A DNA stretch of 64,000 bases from GCA-003244245 sp963712995 (GTDB taxonomy: Bacteria > Actinomycetota > Actinomycetes > Mycobacteriales > Pseudonocardiaceae), in the NCBI GenBank assembly GCA_963712995.1, contig CAVQKH010000026.1, positions 186,001-250,000 of the forward strand. The letters are read 5' to 3'. Under the pieces are notes generated by a model. That model was not told where the DNA came from, searched no databases, and worked only from the letters and a program-made list of their open reading frames with translations. Position 1 is the first letter of the stretch. Each line of letters opens with the position of its first letter. Both the position numbers and the translations under genes were made by a program. This document shows, piece by piece, positions 1 to 8,885 of the stretch.

Positions 1-191
1 TTGACCACCGCCCCCGCCGGGTCGGCCCGCCAGGCCGCGCGCAGCAAACGGGTTCGGCCCATGCCGGCAGGCGAGTAGGACGACGAACTTAGCCATGTCC
101 GCGCCGCCATATGCGGCGCGCTTGATCTCATAGAGCCAATTTCGGCAACAGACGAAAACAGTGCCCGTGGTGGGCGTGTTCGTTGGGCGGG
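1..191. other. Left edge, no gene recognised; dispersed-repeat copy
   Basis: I see no coding region here. Bases about 28-46 and 121-154 match 5275-5293 and 5357-5390 (the latter pair 29 of 34 bases), so this stretch is a diverged copy of the segment found downstream of the TIR gene. A short GC-rich dyad lies near 101-121. Confidence 0.4.
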
Positions 192-1436
192 CTACCGGTT
201 CGAGATTGAGGTGTAGAAGGATGCGATGACGTCGTTGAGTGCGCTGATGGCGGGGTCGTTGTGGTATCGGGTGCGGGCTTGGTGGTAGAGCTCGTCGGTG
301 ACGGTGGACAGGCTGTTGACTGACCGGCGGTCGGTGGCGAAGGCTTTGCGGGCCCACTCGGTGGCGCCGTCGATGTCGCCGTCTCGGAGGGAGACGATGG
401 CGAGGGTGAGTCTGGCTTCGCTGGCGCGCATGGGGCTGCGGTCGGTGCCATCGGGGCGGGCGGAGAGTCGGAGGATTTCGTGGGCGTTGTCGGCGGCGTG
501 GGTGTCGTCTCCGGCGATGCGGTAGCAGTCCATGGCGTAGAAATCCCACTTCGTCGGGTCGATGACGAAGTGGTTTTCTGGGCGTGAGGGGTGTTCGTGC
601 TCGCCGAGTAGCCGGGCTCCTTGGTCCAGCGCGCGCCGTACGTCGCTGCGGTTGCCCATGCGGGCGTGTGCTTTGGCGGCCTGGGCGGCGAGCTGGACTG
701 CGACGGAGGCATGCGGCGCGGCGTTGATACCGGCATCGACGTAGTCGGGGATTGACCGTAACCGGCCTTGGGTCAGGGCGAACCAGGCGCTCATCTCGAA
801 GGACCAGGCGATGATTTCGCCATGGCCGGCTTCGCGGCCGAGTTGGAAGGCTGCGGTGCGGGCGGTTTCGGCGTGGCGGGCTAGTCCGAGGTCGTAGTTC
901 AGGCAGCCGATGAGCAGGGATAGCCATCCGGCGATGACCAGCAGTTCGCGGTGCTCACTGAGTCTGGTGGGTCCTTGGATCAGCTGCTGGACGTATTCGA
1001 GTTGGTGGTGTGCGTCCGCCCGGAGTTCGTCGGCGGGGCGGGAGACGTATTCGCAGCACAGCTGCTCGGTGATGACGGTGAGTTGGTCGATGGTGTCGCG
1101 GCCGACGTCGGTGCGGTGGATCTGGCGGATGAGGTCGCTGAACACGAGCGGGTCGCGGCCTGGATGCAGTAATCCCTGGTTAGGCGTCTTGGTGGAGCCG
1201 TAGGCGGCGATGAGCTGGCCCTCGGCGTTGAGGGCTCGGTCCAGCCGCTCCACAGTGGCCTCATCGGGCACGAACGAGTTCTGTTCGGTGCGACTGATCT
1301 GGCTTTGGCTCCAGTTTGCCTGTTTAGCCAGCTCACCCTGCTTGAGACCGGCGTGGGTGCGGAGGCGCCGCAAAGCGTCACCAAACGTCTCCACCTGCCT
1401 CGCCACCTCCTGAATATGCGCATGTGATGCGCGCAT
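192..1436 (-). CDS. XRE-family HTH regulator with long helical C-terminal region
   Basis: A 414-residue protein with an N-terminal helix-turn-helix at about residues 18-72 (FGDALRRLR, then QSQISRTEQ in the recognition helix). The rest is alpha-helical and Ala/Leu-rich, as in the TPR-like sensor half of actinobacterial XRE regulators. The open frame continues far upstream, but ATG at 1436 is chosen because it lies just before the HTH and leaves the divergent gene at 1528 its own promoter space. The ligand is unknown. It is probably a DNA-binding regulator of the adjacent small gene or of an element that continues to the left; that role is inference. Confidence 0.75.
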   Translation of the reverse strand: MRASHAHIQEVARQVETFGDALRRLRTHAGLKQGELAKQANWSQSQISRTEQNSFVPDEATVERLDRALNAEGQLIAAYGSTKTPNQGLLHPGRDPLVFSDLIRQIHRTDVGRDTIDQLTVITEQLCCEYVSRPADELRADAHHQLEYVQQLIQGPTRLSEHRELLVIAGWLSLLIGCLNYDLGLARHAETARTAAFQLGREAGHGEIIAWSFEMSAWFALTQGRLRSIPDYVDAGINAAPHASVAVQLAAQAAKAHARMGNRSDVRRALDQGARLLGEHEHPSRPENHFVIDPTKWDFYAMDCYRIAGDDTHAADNAHEILRLSARPDGTDRSPMRASEARLTLAIVSLRDGDIDGATEWARKAFATDRRSVNSLSTVTDELYHQARTRYHNDPAISALNDVIASFYTSISNR

Positions 1437-1527
1437 CCCGCATCCGCTGGCCTGCGACTCAGCGTAACCCGCACGCTGAGCGTGACAGGCAGTCACTCGC
1501 TGGCAGACACAGGATGAGGAGGCAGTC

Positions 1528-1851
1528 ATGTCCCTGTACGTCGTGGCGGATATCGGGCCGGGAACTGGTCCACCGTTGCGCGTGCTGGCCGCAGGCACAC
1601 TCACCACTCCCGGCCTGGCCGCAGGCACGCGGGTGCAGCTCAGGGAGGGGGCAGGGCTGAAGGGAACCGTGATGTCGTACCAGCGTGAGTGTTTGCCGGG
1701 TTTGCTGGGTCTGTTCCCGGTGCGGCTGGATAACGCCATCTGGCAGACCTGCCACGCCAACGATGTGATCGTGCTCGCGCCATCGACGCAAACCCCACCA
1801 GTGGGGAGAAGTCCGCACGGAGGTGAGGAGGTAACCAGCCTTTCAGAATGA
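1528..1851 (+). CDS. Small conserved protein, paralogue of the AICE gene at 8300
   Basis: A 107-residue protein of unknown function, preceded by a good ribosome binding site (GAGGAGG) seven bases before ATG. Residues about 32-84 match the product of 8300-8554 inside the integrated element: GTRVQL, GTVM-Y, LGLFPVRLDN, IWQ-C and NDVIVLAP are shared. The pattern suggests a compact beta-rich domain, but I do not recognise the family. Its presence outside the left repeat, together with the XRE gene, suggests this flank is also element-derived. Confidence 0.65.
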   Translation: MSLYVVADIGPGTGPPLRVLAAGTLTTPGLAAGTRVQLREGAGLKGTVMSYQRECLPGLLGLFPVRLDNAIWQTCHANDVIVLAPSTQTPPVGRSPHGGEEVTSLSE

Positions 1852-1912
1852 GAGGAAGGGAGGTAATGGGAACGGTGGTGGTCTGCCCACACCAAACGGT
1901 CAACAAGATCGG

Positions 1913-1990
1913 TGATCTAGCCGTTGAGCAGGGCGCGGGCCATGACGAGGCGTTGGATCTGGTTGGTGCCCTCGTAGATCTGGGTGATCT
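1913..1990. repeat. Left attachment repeat of the integrated element
   Basis: This 78-bp sequence is repeated at 14142-14219 in the same orientation with one mismatch (1922 C against 14151 T). It corresponds to the last 24 codons or so and the stop of the acyl-CoA dehydrogenase gene read on the minus strand. The two copies bracket a 12-kb segment whose integrase lies next to the right copy, as expected for attL and attR. The exact crossover cannot be placed within the repeat. Confidence 0.85.
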
Positions 1991-2610
1991 CTCACCTAGT
2001 CGGTGCCGAGCTGGCGATCTAAGGAGAAAATAGCTGCTGAGCAGCGGAAGCACATCTCAACAGTTCTCGCCGATTCTCGCTCCTACCCGACGTCTGACGG
2101 CCTGGACACGGCCTGATCTTGATCTGCCTGCTCTTCTGCTGTTGCGCGACGATGCCCGGTAGGTGGTCATCGATGATCTTGCACGCTGGGGCTCGTGTGG
2201 CATCCCGTCGACCTGGCGTAGCCCGACCACACGGCAGTCCGGGGGCAGCCCTCGACGGGACCGGGGCGGGCGTCGTTTGGCTCTGCCCCCGGGCTGGTGT
2301 GTGGTAGCCCTTGGGGAGGTCGAGGGGATGCCACACCCTGCCTACCCCGGGGCCCCAGCTGCGGCAATACTCGTGGCTGGTGGTCATCCCGGAGATCTGC
2401 CGCCCGGCGAGGGCAGGGTCCGTATGGATTGACAAGATTTTCTGGGGGTCCGGGTGAGGTGGAGGTCCGACAGTGGTGGGCGGTGCTGAGCAGCGGAGAC
2501 ATTCGTTGGTGGTCGGTGTCGTATCGGTGTGGGATGTGTTCTTGGTGGTAACTGTGTGCTGGTGGGCTGCGATGGGGTGTTGAGGGGTGTAGGACGGTGC
2601 GGGGGTTGGT
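1991..2610. other. Non-coding left end of the element
   Basis: About 620 bases between the left repeat and the TIR gene. Open frames here are short and look like frame shadows in GC-rich DNA; none has a convincing start or recognisable product. The promoter of the TIR gene should lie within it, but I cannot place it. Confidence 0.4.
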
Positions 2611-5091
2611 GTGATCGTGGAGGGTCAGGGGCGGTTGGTGGAGTGGGATTTTTTTGTGTCTTATACCCAGGCAGATCGGGCGTGGGCGGAGTGGATCGCG
2701 TGGGAGGTGGAGCGCGAGGGGTATCGGGTGTTGATTCAGGCGTGGGACATGGTGCCGGGGGCGAATTGGGTTAATTCGGTGCAGGAGGGTGTGCAGGGTG
2801 CGGCGCGCACGATCGCGGTGTTGTCAGGGGAGTATGTGTCGTCGATGTATGGCACGGCGGAGTGGGAGGCGGCGTGGCGTGAGGATCCGTTGGGGCAGCG
2901 GCGCAAGCTGATTCCGTTGCGGGTGGCGGAGTGTGAGCGTCCGGGTTTGTTGGGCTCGATTGTGTCGGTGGATTTGTTCGGGTTGTCGGAGGCTCGGGCG
3001 AGGAGTGAGCTGCGTCGAGTTGTTGATCAGGTGGTGGAGGGGCGGGGTAAGCCGGGGGGTATGCCGGTGTTTCCTGGGCCGGGTGGGGTGCGGGCGGTGG
3101 CGGTGGCGCCGGTGTTTCCGGGGGCGTTGCCGGAGGTGTGGAACATTCCCGCGCGTAACCCGAATTTCACCGGTCGTGCTGAGGTGCTGGATCGGCTGCA
3201 TGGTCTGCTCCGGGGGGGCGGATCGGTGGCGGTGCACTCGTTGCAGGGCATGGGTGGGGTCGGTAAAACCCAGGTGGGTATCGAGTACGCGCACCGTTAC
3301 GCCAGTGAGTATGAGGTGGGGTGGTGGGTTCCGGCGGAGCAGCCGGAGCTGATCCCTCAGCACCTGGCGCGGTTGGCTGCGGCGCTGGGTCTGCGGGTGG
3401 AGGGGGATCTTGCCGCAGCGGTGGAACAGGTGCTGGGGATGCTGCGTCGCCAGGGCCGCTGGCTGTTGGTGTTCGACAATGCCGAGGACCCGCAGGCGCT
3501 GCACCCGTTTATGCCCGGCTCCGGAGGGCACGTGGTGATCACGACTCGGCGGACCGGGTTCGCGAGTCTGGGCCGGGTGCTGGAGGTGGATGTGCTGCAG
3601 CGCGCCGAGTCGCTGGCGTTGCTCCAGCGCCGGATCCCCTCTCTTACCCCCGAGCAAGGCCAGCGGCTGGCGGCGGTGCTGGGGGATCTGCCGCTGGCGC
3701 TGGAGCAGGCCGGAGCCTATCTCGACACCACCAAGCTGCCGGTAGCCGACTATGTGGCGCTGATCCAGCAGCGTGGGGGAGACATGCTGGGTAAGGGCAG
3801 GGTGGTGGGCTATAAGCACACGCTGAACACGGTGTGGGATCTGGCGTTGGATCAGATGAGCCAGCGACCAGCCGCGCGGGAGTTGCTGGGATTGTGTGCC
3901 TACCTGGCGCCGGAGGCGATCCCGCTGGATCTGTTCACCGCCCACCCCGAGCAGCTCCCGCCGGCCCTGGCCGCTGCCGCGGGCGACCCGCTGGAATGGG
4001 CCGAGACCGTGGGAGCCCTGGTGGACTACTCGCTGGTCCGCCGCCGCGAGCACACAATCTCGTTGCACCGGCTGCTCCAAACAGCGCTGCGTCACCATGA
4101 TGGGGGCACCGCCGCGCAGGCTCAGCCCCGAGACCGGCACGCGGTGGTGGTGGAGCTGCTGCACGCGGACCTGCCAGGCACGATCATGAGAGCGCCGGAG
4201 GACTGGCCCCGATGGCGACAGTTGCTCGCGCACGTCCTGACCGCCACCACTCACCCCGACACCGCCCCACCGGCCAACCCAGACACCAGCACGTGGCTAC
4301 TGGACCGAGCAGCCACCTACCTCCAAGTCCTCGGTCAGCCCGCGGCAGCTCGGCCCTTGTTCGAGCGGGCGCTGGCCATCACCGAGGCCGCCTACGACCC
4401 CGACCACCCCACGGTCGCCACCCAGCTGAATAACCTCGGCTTGGCGCTGAGTGATCTGGGTCAGCCCGCGGCGGCTCGGCCCTTGTTCGAGCGGGCGCTG
4501 GCCATCACCGAGGCCGCCTACGACCCCGACCACCCCGAGGTCGCCACCCAGCTGAATAACCTCGGCTTGGCGCTGAGTGATCTGGGTCAGCCCGCGGCGG
4601 CTCGGCCCTTGTTCGAGCGGGCGCTGGCCATCACCGAGGCCGCCTACGACCCCGACCACCCCACGGTCGCCACCCAGCTGAATAACCTCGGCTTGGCGCT
4701 GCGTGATCTGGGTCAGCCCGCGGCGGCTCGGCCCTTGTTCGAGCGGGCGCTGGCCATCACCGAGGCGGGCAACACCTACGACCCCGACCACCCCACGGTC
4801 GCCACCCGGCTGAATAACCTCGGCTGGGCGCTGCGTGATCTGGGTCAGCCCGCGGCGGCTCGGCCCTTGTTCGAGCGGGCGCTGGCCATCACCGAGGCCG
4901 CCTACGACCCCGACCACCCCACGGTCGCCACCCAGCTGAATAACCTCGGCTGGGCGCTGCGTGATCTGGGTCAGCCCGCGGCGGCTCGGCCCTTGTTCGA
5001 GCGGGCGCTGGCCATCACCGAGGCCGCCTACGACCCCGACCACCCGCGCACCGCCGCGATTCAACGAAATCTTGAAGCGCTCAACGAGTAA
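2611..5091 (+). CDS. TIR-NB-ARC-TPR protein (prokaryotic NLR/STAND-like)
   Basis: An 826-residue protein in three parts. A TIR domain covers residues about 12-140 (WDFFVSYTQAD; acidic TAEWE at 82-86 is the likely catalytic Glu region). An NB-ARC/STAND ATPase covers about 180-450, with Walker A GMGGVGKT at 213-220, Walker B LLVFDNAED near 285-293 and a GDLPLAL motif. The C-terminal third is six near-identical 42-residue kinesin-light-chain type TPRs. TIR domains of this kind often hydrolyse NAD+, and STAND proteins of this layout are known in phage defence, so abortive defence is a reasonable inference. GTG at 2611 is used; GTG at 2617 is equally possible. It is the first cargo gene of the element. 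Confidence 0.85.
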   Translation: MIVEGQGRLVEWDFFVSYTQADRAWAEWIAWEVEREGYRVLIQAWDMVPGANWVNSVQEGVQGAARTIAVLSGEYVSSMYGTAEWEAAWREDPLGQRRKLIPLRVAECERPGLLGSIVSVDLFGLSEARARSELRRVVDQVVEGRGKPGGMPVFPGPGGVRAVAVAPVFPGALPEVWNIPARNPNFTGRAEVLDRLHGLLRGGGSVAVHSLQGMGGVGKTQVGIEYAHRYASEYEVGWWVPAEQPELIPQHLARLAAALGLRVEGDLAAAVEQVLGMLRRQGRWLLVFDNAEDPQALHPFMPGSGGHVVITTRRTGFASLGRVLEVDVLQRAESLALLQRRIPSLTPEQGQRLAAVLGDLPLALEQAGAYLDTTKLPVADYVALIQQRGGDMLGKGRVVGYKHTLNTVWDLALDQMSQRPAARELLGLCAYLAPEAIPLDLFTAHPEQLPPALAAAAGDPLEWAETVGALVDYSLVRRREHTISLHRLLQTALRHHDGGTAAQAQPRDRHAVVVELLHADLPGTIMRAPEDWPRWRQLLAHVLTATTHPDTAPPANPDTSTWLLDRAATYLQVLGQPAAARPLFERALAITEAAYDPDHPTVATQLNNLGLALSDLGQPAAARPLFERALAITEAAYDPDHPEVATQLNNLGLALSDLGQPAAARPLFERALAITEAAYDPDHPTVATQLNNLGLALRDLGQPAAARPLFERALAITEAGNTYDPDHPTVATRLNNLGWALRDLGQPAAARPLFERALAITEAAYDPDHPTVATQLNNLGWALRDLGQPAAARPLFERALAITEAAYDPDHPRTAAIQRNLEALNE
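4333..5049. repeat. Six near-identical 126-bp TPR-coding repeats
   Basis: Units begin at 4333, 4459, 4585, 4711, 4843 and 4969. Spacing is 126 bp except for one 132-bp unit, which carries a two-codon insertion. They differ by only a few bases, so the array looks recently expanded or homogenised. Each unit encodes one 42-residue TPR. Confidence 0.9.
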
Positions 5092-5666
5092 TCCACCTCA
5101 AGCACGCCCACGCAGTTCCCAGCCGCCGGATGACGCAGAGCATCGGCGGGCTTCATCGCCATACTCAGCTCGATCACGGTGACCCGCCCGATCGTCATGG
5201 CATAGGGGTACGCAGGGGTACGGAAGATTCACTGTATGCCTATGCCTTCGGCGGGCACGGCCAGTCGAGCACGGCCGCCAGGCCGCGCGCAGTGCTGGCC
5301 GTGCCCGCCGAAGGAGTGGGACTACGACCGGCCGCACTGCGCCGCCGCAGGCGGCTCTTGATCCCATAGAGCTGAATTCGGCAACACACGCGCTGTGACG
5401 CAATGTGACACACCGCGCATCGAGACCACGTGACCACGCGCGCACTGTTCGGCAACCTGCGTCGCTGTGCGCGCGGCCAACTCGGCACACTGTTCTGCAA
5501 CCTGGGACTTGGTGCCAGTGCTCGACCCGCTCAGGGGCCTGGTGACGCTGTTGCTCGATCTGCTCGCTCCCGGCCGCTCTGCCCCGGGGGATGAGCAGGG
5601 GGCTGGCCTCCTGCCACCTGAAGGACGAGTGCTCGTGTCGAGGGGTCGGTGTGAGACGATGCCTTC
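5092..5666. other. Intergenic region with dispersed repeat
   Basis: No gene is supported. It contains a perfect 20-bp inverted repeat (5245-5314, listed separately), a segment like the left edge of the window (5275-5293 and 5357-5390), and GTTCGGCAACCTG / GTTCTGCAACCTG-like direct repeats near 5440-5510. HAD gene promoter sequences should lie near the right end. Confidence 0.45.
5245..5314. terminator. Perfect 20-bp inverted repeat downstream of the TIR gene
   Basis: Arms 5245-5264 and 5295-5314 are exact reverse complements around a 30-base loop. It starts 154 bases after the TIR stop. It may act as a terminator or may be a palindromic repeat; there is no U tract. Confidence 0.5.
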
Positions 5667-6425
5667 ATGACTGATGCGTCTTTGAATGGAGTTGCGCATC
5701 TCCCAGAAACACTTATCCTGTGGGACATTGATCACACGCTCATCGAGAACGGCGGTGTCAGCAAGGAAATATACGCTTTGGCTTTTGAGCTGCTGACAGG
5801 ATGTGTCCCTTCGGTACGTCCCGCTACCGATGGCCGCACCGATTTTCAGATAATGCATGAGCTGCTGTCCGCCAACTCGATCGACACTGACAAGTATGTC
5901 GGAATCGCCCAGTTCGAAGGCGTCCTCATCGAAGCTATGGAGCGAAAGGTGGCACAGCTTCCACAACGCGGACATATTCTTCCGGGTGTGATCGAGGCGC
6001 TTACCTTCCTGTCGTCGATGCCGACCGTGATTCAATCCGTCCTCACTGGCAACATTGCCTCTAATGCGCGTGCAAAATTGAGCTCCTTTAACCTAGACGC
6101 TTGGCTCGATCTGGATGTCGGTGGCTTTGGCTCAGACGACAAGGTTCGTTCAAACCTGGTTGACACCGCTCGAAAAAGGGCCTCTGCAAAGTATGGAAAG
6201 GTGTTCAATCGATCATCAACGATTCTGATTGGTGACACTTTACTCGACATCAAGGCCGCACACGACGGAGGCGCCAAGATACTGGCAGTAGCCACTGGTG
6301 TATACAGTTTCTTGCAATTGACCGAAGCCGGTGCCAACCTGGTTCTAGACAACCTCGGCGGCACTGATCATTTCATTGCCGCATTAGCCCGCCTCCGAAG
6401 CGGCGAGTCTCCATCTAGTTCGTAG
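5667..6425 (+). CDS. HAD-superfamily phosphatase
   Basis: A 252-residue HAD hydrolase. Motif I is DIDHT at residues 20-24 (nucleophile Asp20, acid/base Asp22), motif II is the Thr in SVLTGN, and motif IV is IGDTLLDIKAAHD. The cap between motifs I and II is helical, as in phosphoglycolate-phosphatase-like members. The substrate is unknown. Base composition is clearly lower in GC than the neighbours, which fits acquired cargo. The gene converges on the DUF5919-type regulator and overlaps its 3' end by 11 bases; such pairs may belong together, but that is inference. Confidence 0.8.
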   Translation: MTDASLNGVAHLPETLILWDIDHTLIENGGVSKEIYALAFELLTGCVPSVRPATDGRTDFQIMHELLSANSIDTDKYVGIAQFEGVLIEAMERKVAQLPQRGHILPGVIEALTFLSSMPTVIQSVLTGNIASNARAKLSSFNLDAWLDLDVGGFGSDDKVRSNLVDTARKRASAKYGKVFNRSSTILIGDTLLDIKAAHDGGAKILAVATGVYSFLQLTEAGANLVLDNLGGTDHFIAALARLRSGESPSSS

Positions 6426-7299
6426 TCGCAACCTCTTCGGTATGAAGATCGCATGATTCTTCTCGCCAGATCAGTTCAAAGCTTTTCATGTACGTATCAA
6501 ACAAGTCGCCACCAGTCACCTTTCGAAGATGCAAAATCGGAGCAATGTATCCGTACGTCCCGTAGATATGTTGATTGACAAGCATTTGGTCATCATAACG
6601 AAATATCGAATTATACAGAGAAGTTCCATGCAGACGGAATTCGATCCCGTCAACACCAACCAGAGGGCGATAGTACGCTAACGCCATCCTGATCCTACCG
6701 GGAATAGCCTCGAAGAGCCGCTCTTCTCTACCACGCAGTTCCATAGCTGGATGATCAGGGTCGCCGAGCAAGATCCGAACACGTACACCACCGGCCGCCT
6801 TCTTCTGGAGAATTTCTATTGCTTCCGGATTTTCTTCAGGAAGAAATAGACTCGCGTTGGCAAATAGACTAATCTCCTCTTTCGCATTAACCAACAGATC
6901 CATCCAAAGGCGTTTCGGCGTATCCGCCCTGTGCGGATAAAACGCAACTACCTGGTCTATCTCCTGAGCGATCGGCGCGACCGGCAGGGTAGTCGCCGTC
7001 TTCGTCTGGGGTGCGGGCGGTTCGGGCACGAACTCAATCCCGCCGTCGTGATCTTGAAAAAGTTGGTCGACTTTCCAGCCGGGGAACATCGTCTCCAGAA
7101 TGCGGCAATGATCCGTGTAGGGAAGTCCGATCAAGTCGCCAGCAAGCCATCTGTAGAACTGTGCCCTGCTCGGCCAACCGCCCTTCAGAGTGGGGTCGAC
7201 GTCGGCGGCAACCTTGTCGTACTCACGACAGAAAGCGCTGTGAGTCTGCATGTGGCGTTGCTGGAGCAGCGCCTTCAGCACGACGGGCTTGGCGTTCAA
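6415..7299 (-). CDS. DUF5919-type regulator: N-terminal HTH region with phospholipase-D-like domain
   Basis: A 294-residue protein. Residues about 1-75 resemble an XRE-type DNA-binding half (RAQFYRWLAGDL, then the GLPYTDHCRILETMFPGW segment). Residues about 115-280 match the PLD-like DUF5919 domain found in actinobacterial regulators (FYPHRADTPKRLW, ISLFANASLFLP, VRILLGDPDHPA, HGTSLYNSIFRYDDQM). I see a single HGT but no full HxKxxxxD motif, so catalysis is doubtful and a sensing role is more likely. GC is lower than the flanks, as for the convergent HAD gene. It sits between cargo and the replication/transfer module. Confidence 0.75.
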   Translation of the reverse strand: MNAKPVVLKALLQQRHMQTHSAFCREYDKVAADVDPTLKGGWPSRAQFYRWLAGDLIGLPYTDHCRILETMFPGWKVDQLFQDHDGGIEFVPEPPAPQTKTATTLPVAPIAQEIDQVVAFYPHRADTPKRLWMDLLVNAKEEISLFANASLFLPEENPEAIEILQKKAAGGVRVRILLGDPDHPAMELRGREERLFEAIPGRIRMALAYYRPLVGVDGIEFRLHGTSLYNSIFRYDDQMLVNQHIYGTYGYIAPILHLRKVTGGDLFDTYMKSFELIWREESCDLHTEEVATTN

Positions 7300-7496
7300 C
7301 GAGTAACCCCTCCTTCAATCTTGAGACGAGAGGAGACTAGCACATCCGGGAGACAAGGCGAGATCAGACGGGCTACAGAAGGCCGAAAAGAGACGATCAC
7401 GAGGTCGAGACCAGACCCTGACCTGGCCGAATCTAGTGGTGTCGCCCGCTGAAGGGCGGCATGACACAGACAGTCCAGACAGGAAGGGAAGGGTCC

Positions 7497-7976
7497 GTGG
7501 CTATTTCTAGGGGTCACCGGTTCGTAATCGAGTTCGATGGCGCGTTTCCTCAAGGTTTGGTCCTGATTGGCGAGGTCGCGCCGGACAACGAGTACCAGAC
7601 GCGTGAGGACAAGGCCGCCGGTCGGCCGGTTCGCCAAAAAATTGATCAGGTGACGGGGAAACGGCAGTGGAAAGCCACTGTCACCGATCCAGACGAGGGT
7701 AACGCCAAGCGCGCGTCGTTTGAAATCACTTTCATTGCCGATGTGCAACCCGTACCAACTACCAGTGAGGTCTTGCCGGGCATGCGTCCGATCGGGCTGG
7801 AGGGGTTGACGGCGGAGCCCAGGGTCGCCGGTAACGGCGAGTTCAAGTACCAGTCCTACCTCTACCGGGCGACCGGGTTCACGGCAGCAGCCAGCGCCGG
7901 CGGGGTTCGTTCATCGCAGCCGAGCAAACCGGTGGGCTCGTCGGGCGGTGGTGACCCGCAGCACCGGGCCGCGTGA
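7497..7976 (+). CDS. Pra-like activator of AICE replication, integration and excision
   Basis: About 159 residues. The N-terminal half has the pattern of the pSAM2 Pra family (FVIEFDGAFPQG, LIGEVAPDNEY, then VTGKRQWKATVTDPDEG), and the tail is Gly/Ser-rich. In pSAM2, Pra switches the element from integrated to replicating state by activating rep-xis-int. GTG at 7497 is chosen because an AGGAAGGGAAGG ribosome binding site precedes it by four bases; an in-frame ATG at 7461 is the alternative. It starts the module that runs to the integrase. Confidence 0.75.
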   Translation: MAISRGHRFVIEFDGAFPQGLVLIGEVAPDNEYQTREDKAAGRPVRQKIDQVTGKRQWKATVTDPDEGNAKRASFEITFIADVQPVPTTSEVLPGMRPIGLEGLTAEPRVAGNGEFKYQSYLYRATGFTAAASAGGVRSSQPSKPVGSSGGGDPQHRAA

Positions 7977-8061
7977 GTGTGGTGGCCGGTCCCGCCGAGT
8001 TCACCCACGCTCGGGACGCCAGCCAACTGGTGGCACCACGTCCAGCCTGGGCGAGGGCGTG

Positions 8062-8349
8062 ATGGCCGCCGACCAGTGCGCACGGGCGTGGGAGGGGGCC
8101 TACCGGCACTACGGCCGTATCTGGGAGCTGACCGCACGCGCACCCAAGGGCGACCCGGCGGCAGCACGGGAGATGGCCGCAGCGTCCCGGGCGGTGGCAG
8201 CGGCCTGGCGAGCGATCGAGGCCGCCACCACCTTGCCGTGGTGGACCCTCGCCGCCCTCCAGTCCGCCGCAGCGGCCTTCGAAGAACAGGCACAGAAATA
8301 TGAAACAAACAAAGACAGCGAGAGACCCAACCACGAGCAGGACCACTAA
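8062..8349 (+). CDS. Small Ala-rich AICE protein, unknown function
   Basis: A 95-residue, Ala-rich and probably all-helical protein. ATG at 8062 is used because the preceding GGGCGAGGG can serve as a ribosome binding site and the upstream frame looks non-coding. It overlaps the next gene by 50 bases. Similar small helical proteins lie between pra and tra in other AICEs, but I do not recognise a family. Confidence 0.55.
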   Translation: MAADQCARAWEGAYRHYGRIWELTARAPKGDPAAAREMAAASRAVAAAWRAIEAATTLPWWTLAALQSAAAAFEEQAQKYETNKDSERPNHEQDH

Positions 8350-8554
8350 ACCGGGACCACCACCGCCACCGGGAACCCGGGTACAACTCACCGCCGGGGC
8401 GAGACACACGGGCACCGTAATGCCGTATACGCCCGAGGCTTCACCAGCTCGGCTGGGCCTGTTCCCGGTACGGCTCGATAACTGGATTTGGCAGATCTGC
8501 GATACCAACGACGTCATCGTGCTCGCACCACCACCGGCACAGGTCGACCAGTAA
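8300..8554 (+). CDS. Small conserved AICE protein, paralogue of 1528-1851
   Basis: An 84-residue protein with a Pro-rich N-terminus and a conserved core (GTRVQL, GTVM-Y, LGLFPVRLDN, IWQIC, NDVIVLAP) shared with the product of 1528-1851. The conservation across the left repeat supports both as real genes. Function is unknown. The start lies inside the preceding gene, which suggests coupled translation. Confidence 0.65.
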   Translation: MKQTKTARDPTTSRTTKPGPPPPPGTRVQLTAGARHTGTVMPYTPEASPARLGLFPVRLDNWIWQICDTNDVIVLAPPPAQVDQ

Positions 8555-8621
8555 GCACATGCAGTTCCCGCGCACCCAGCGCTGGGTAATCACGCTGAGA
8601 AATTGAAGAAAGGAGGTGATA

Positions 8622-8714
8622 ATGATGGGCTCCTGGGGCAAACAGCGAAGTAGGATGGTCGCCTATCCGCTCGGCATCAATCCGTTTTGCCGCAGTTACC
8701 GGCGCCCGTCATGA
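8622..8714 (+). CDS. 30-residue ORF with strong ribosome binding site
   Basis: A short basic ORF (MMGSWGKQRSRM...) preceded by AAAGGAGGTGATA, an almost ideal Shine-Dalgarno sequence. No family is recognised. It lies in the pra-to-tra interval, where AICEs often carry short unannotated genes. Confidence 0.4.
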   Translation: MMGSWGKQRSRMVAYPLGINPFCRSYRRPS

Positions 8715-8774
8715 CAGAAATCACACGAAGAAATTAATTGAAAGGGGAAACAACGCGCCGGGGGTGGTGCGGTA

Positions 8775-8879
8775 ATGCCGCACGCCCTCATCAATCGCAA
8801 GACCACCGTACGCGCAGAAGCGGAATCTCTGGCTACCAACCTTGTCCGCTTCTGCGCTGTCCACCCAACTCAGGAGTGA
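8775..8879 (+). CDS. 34-residue ORF upstream of the transfer gene
   Basis: It encodes MPHALINRKTTV... ending in AVHPTQE. The stop lies within the sequence that could be the ribosome binding site (AGGAG) of the next short ORF, suggesting a coupled series. Only this arrangement and an intact frame support it. Confidence 0.35.
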   Translation: MPHALINRKTTVRAEAESLATNLVRFCAVHPTQE

Positions 8880-8885
8880 ACAGTA

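Noticed and set aside
2019..2435. A 138-codon minus-strand open frame at the left end of the element
   Set aside because: It has no ribosome binding site or family likeness, and the composition is typical of frame shadows in GC-rich DNA.
4333..5049. Regular repeats that might suggest a CRISPR array
   Set aside because: The 126-bp units are contiguous, have no variable spacers and encode TPRs in frame.
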